A stretch of DNA of 64,000 bases, taken from Gemmatimonadota bacterium (GTDB lineage: Bacteria > Gemmatimonadota > Gemmatimonadetes > Gemmatimonadales > GWC2-71-9). The stretch spans positions 1 to 64,000 of the forward strand of contig JAPULZ010000204.1 in the NCBI GenBank assembly GCA_027294455.1. Direction: 5' to 3'. Shown one piece after another: positions 61,741 through 64,000 of this stretch. The position numbers and the translations under genes are program-made. The number at the start of each line of letters is the position of its first letter. The stretch's first letter is position 1. The notes beneath the pieces are model-generated. The model ran no database searches, was not told where the DNA came from, and saw only the letters and a program-made list of their open reading frames with translations.

Positions 61741-62480
61741 GCGCGCCGCAGCCCACGGACTTTCAGACGGGCGACCTCCCGCAGCCGGATATCATCATCC
61801 TGACGTACAAGCTTCACCGGCATTATCACATGGGGTCCGAGGTCGTGCGCGCCTTGCGGGGCGTGGACGTGCAGATCCGCCGTAACGAGTTCACGGCGAT
61901 CATGGGTCCGTCCGGATCGGGCAAGTCCACCTTGATGAACATGCTCGGGTGTCTCGACACGCCCACCAGCGGCGAATACTGGCTCAACCATCAAAAGGTG
62001 AGCGAGCTCTCCGACGACGAGCTGGCGAAAATTCGCAACAAGGAGATCGGGTTCGTTTTTCAAACATTCAACCTGCTCCCGCGCGCCACGGCGTTGCACA
62101 ACGTCGAGCTCCCGTTGATCTACGGCGGATTCAAATCCAAGGCGCGGCGCGAAAAGGCCGAGCATGCCTTGGAACAAGTGGGCCTCGCCGACCGCATGCA
62201 GCACCGGCCCAACGAACTGTCGGGAGGCCAGCGGCAGCGCGTCGCCATCGCCCGGGCCCTCGTCAACGATCCCAGCATCCTCCTCGCCGACGAGCCCACC
62301 GGAAACCTCGACAGCACCACGAGCCAGGAGATCATGGAGGTCATGGAACAGCTCCACGATGCCGGGCAGACCATCATCCTCATCACCCACGAACGCGACA
62401 TAGCCGCGCACGCCTCGCGGCAGATCCATCTGCTGGACGGCTTGGTCTCGGAAGACTTTGCCACGGAGAAGGCGACATGA
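61737..62480 (+). CDS. MacB-type ABC ATPase
   Basis: 247 residues. Walker [11 protein letters not shown]-loop FVFQTFNLL, signature [14 protein letters not shown], Walker [11 protein letters not shown]-loop GNLDST and H-loop ITHE are all canonical. An N-terminal stretch of about 20 residues precedes the core. ATGA overlaps join it to TolC upstream and to the adaptor downstream. The permease is presumably encoded beyond the window. Confidence 0.93.
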   Translation: MSAPQPTDFQTGDLPQPDIIILTYKLHRHYHMGSEVVRALRGVDVQIRRNEFTAIMGPSGSGKSTLMNMLGCLDTPTSGEYWLNHQKVSELSDDELAKIRNKEIGFVFQTFNLLPRATALHNVELPLIYGGFKSKARREKAEHALEQVGLADRMQHRPNELSGGQRQRVAIARALVNDPSILLADEPTGNLDSTTSQEIMEVMEQLHDAGQTIILITHERDIAAHASRQIHLLDGLVSEDFATEKAT

Positions 62481-64000
62481 GGTACGCCAACCCGGTGCTC
62501 CGGCTGGCGCGCCTCCTGGCGATCGTGCTCATCGCAGGGTGTCAGGACGAGGTCGAGCCGCCCATGTACCAGATCGTTCCGGTGGTGCAACGGAGCATCA
62601 CGGTCTCGGTCCGTGCCGAAGGCGTCATCGAGCCCATTCAGACAATCGAGGTCAAGTCCAAGGCCTCCGGCGAGATCATGGAGGTGCTGGCAGAGACCGG
62701 CGATCTCGTTCACCGGGGGAATCTCCTCGTGCGCGTCGATCCGCGCGGGCCGCGCAACGGGGTCGTGCAGGCCGAGGCAGACATCGCCGTGGCCGAGGCA
62801 CAGCTCACCAACGCCGAATCGGAGCTGCGCCGCGCGGAGGCGCTGTACGAGACCCAATCGATGACCGAGCGGGAGTACGACCAGGCGCGGTTGGCCCGGG
62901 CGAATGCCAACGCCCAGCTCATTCGCGCTCGGCGTTCGCTCCAGGATGCGACGATCGCATTCGAGGATACAGATGTGCGCGCACCCGCCACGGGCGTCAT
63001 TCTCGTGCGCAGCGTGGAGGTGGGCACCGTGATCTCGTCGGCCACCGGTGGTGTCAATGCGGGTAGCGTCCTAATGTCGATGGCCAACCTCGAAACGGTG
63101 CAGATCCGCTCACTGGTTCCCGAAAACGACATCGGGAAGGTGCGCGCGGGCATGGACGCCACCATCACCGTCGACGCCTATCCCGACCATCCGTTCTCCG
63201 GACAGGTGCTCAAGATCGAGCCCCAGGCGGTGGAATCCCAAAATGAAACCCTGTTCCCCGTCCTAATTCGCATTCCCAACGAGGGAAACCTCCTGCGACC
63301 TGGCATGAACACCGACGTGGAGATCCACGTGGGGTCGCAGGACCGGGTGCTCACCGTGCCCAACGCCGCGCTCCGGACCGAGCGCGATCTGCAATCGGCG
63401 GCCATGGTGCTGGGTCTGGACATGGCAGTGGTCCGAGCACAACTGGCCGCCGCCCGGGGAGAAACCGCTGGACGCACGCGAAGCGGCCAGGCGGGGGGGA
63501 CCGTGCAGGAGTCGGACAATACGGTCACCTTCAACGGCCGGACGGTGCCCGTTCCGGCAGGGCTCACCAAGGAACAAGTGCAGCCCGTTCTCGACAAGCT
63601 CGGACAGGGCGGCGGGCCCGCTACCTTCCAATCGCTTTCCGCCGAGGAGCGGTCGATCATGCAACGGGTCATGGGCAGCCTGCGCGGGAACGGCGGCCGC
63701 CGCCGCGGTGAAGGCCAGAGGGGATTCGGCGGCGAGGGTGACCGTGGCGACAGGAGACGGTCATCGACCTCGGCGTTCCAGTTCGGCGGCGACTATATCG
63801 TGTTCGTCATGCGAGACACAGGACCCGCCGCGGTTCCCATCCGCACCGGCATGACGGATCTCGACTACGCCGAAGTGGCGTCGGGACTCACCGGCGACGA
63901 TCGTGTCTTAATTCTGCCGAGCGCGAGCCTGGTGCAGAACCAACAAGAATTCCAGGAACGCATGCGGCGCTTCTCCGGCGGTTTGCCGGGGCTCGGGGGG
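62477..64000 (+). CDS. HlyD/MacA-family adaptor lipoprotein, 3' end missing
   Basis: The frame is open from ATG 62477 to the window end (508 codons), so it is already longer than a typical adaptor. [10 protein letters not shown] is a lipobox. Lipoyl halves ([20 protein letters not shown] and [19 protein letters not shown]) flank a short coiled coil, and a barrel domain follows. An insert at about 310-450 is Gly/Arg-rich ([20 protein letters not shown]) and includes a helical EF-hand-free [15 protein letters not shown] segment. The adaptor should link the ATPase/permease to TolC. ATGA overlap with the ATPase stop. Confidence 0.88.
   Translation, partial: MRYANPVLRLARLLAIVLIAGCQDEVEPPMYQIVPVVQRSITVSVRAEGVIEPIQTIEVKSKASGEIMEVLAETGDLVHRGNLLVRVDPRGPRNGVVQAEADIAVAEAQLTNAESELRRAEALYETQSMTEREYDQARLARANANAQLIRARRSLQDATIAFEDTDVRAPATGVILVRSVEVGTVISSATGGVNAGSVLMSMANLETVQIRSLVPENDIGKVRAGMDATITVDAYPDHPFSGQVLKIEPQAVESQNETLFPVLIRIPNEGNLLRPGMNTDVEIHVGSQDRVLTVPNAALRTERDLQSAAMVLGLDMAVVRAQLAAARGETAGRTRSGQAGGTVQESDNTVTFNGRTVPVPAGLTKEQVQPVLDKLGQGGGPATFQSLSAEERSIMQRVMGSLRGNGGRRRGEGQRGFGGEGDRGDRRRSSTSAFQFGGDYIVFVMRDTGPAAVPIRTGMTDLDYAEVASGLTGDDRVLILPSASLVQNQQEFQERMRRFSGGLPGLGG

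Overview
This is 64 kb of high-GC bacterial chromosome, tightly packed with about 55 genes. I see no rRNA or tRNA genes, prophage, insertion sequence or CRISPR array. The gene content points to a Gram-negative soil or marine bacterium of the Gemmatimonadota/Acidobacteriota type. Markers are PadR regulators next to very long double-FtsX permeases (ADOP type), a TonB receptor with a carboxypeptidase-like N-terminal domain, an Asp-box (BNR) secreted protein, many secreted amidohydrolases and peptidases, and CcmH-like and DUF2891 proteins. The phylum is an inference from these families, not a proven placement.

Layout. 1-3.8 kb: end of an unknown gene, then a minus-strand PadR/permease operon with a clear operator. 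3.9-7.7 kb: a secreted TIM-barrel-like protein, pirin, a frameshifted small gene and a membrane protein fused to a START-like domain. 7.7-10.8 kb: a second PadR/permease pair. 10.8-14 kb: a leader with a 47-codon ORF and a strong terminator hairpin just before an ABC exporter and its DUF1854 partner. 14-18.4 kb: Asp-box protein and a hybrid histidine kinase with a G10 tract. 18.7-25.9 kb: TonB receptor, ECF sigma, anti-sigma, two outer-membrane barrels and a DUF2807 lipoprotein; both barrel genes carry the same TGTCACA-N16-CGTT promoter-like motif. 26-29 kb: two amidohydrolases on the minus strand. 29.2-33.7 kb: a MacAB-like exporter with two unequal ATPases.

33.7-38.8 kb: zinc-ribbon membrane protein, START protein, M29-like peptidase, DUF2235 hydrolase with a small membrane partner, a 0.2 kb inverted-repeat island and a Tat-type CcmH-like protein. 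39-42.5 kb: NtrC/NtrY-type two-component pair followed by an IF-2B-like gene. 42.5-52 kb: acyl-CoA dehydrogenase, OPT transporter, amidohydrolase, M42 and M28 peptidases, GAF protein and an alpha/beta hydrolase: a peptide and amino-acid scavenging block. 52-54.3 kb: PolX and endonuclease III, translationally coupled. 54.3-59 kb: DUF6941, ArnT-like glycosyltransferase, asparagine synthetase and HD protein. 59-64 kb: ECF sigma, putative anti-sigma, LTxxQ-type periplasmic protein, TolC, MacB-type ATPase and an adaptor that runs off the window.

The strongest regulatory signals are the two identical ECF-type promoters in the 21-24 kb cluster, the leader/terminator arrangement before the DUF1854 transporter, and the PadR operator dyad. 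Many genes are coupled by ATGA or TTGA overlaps, so TTG and GTG starts are common and were chosen from stop overlaps and Shine-Dalgarno sites.
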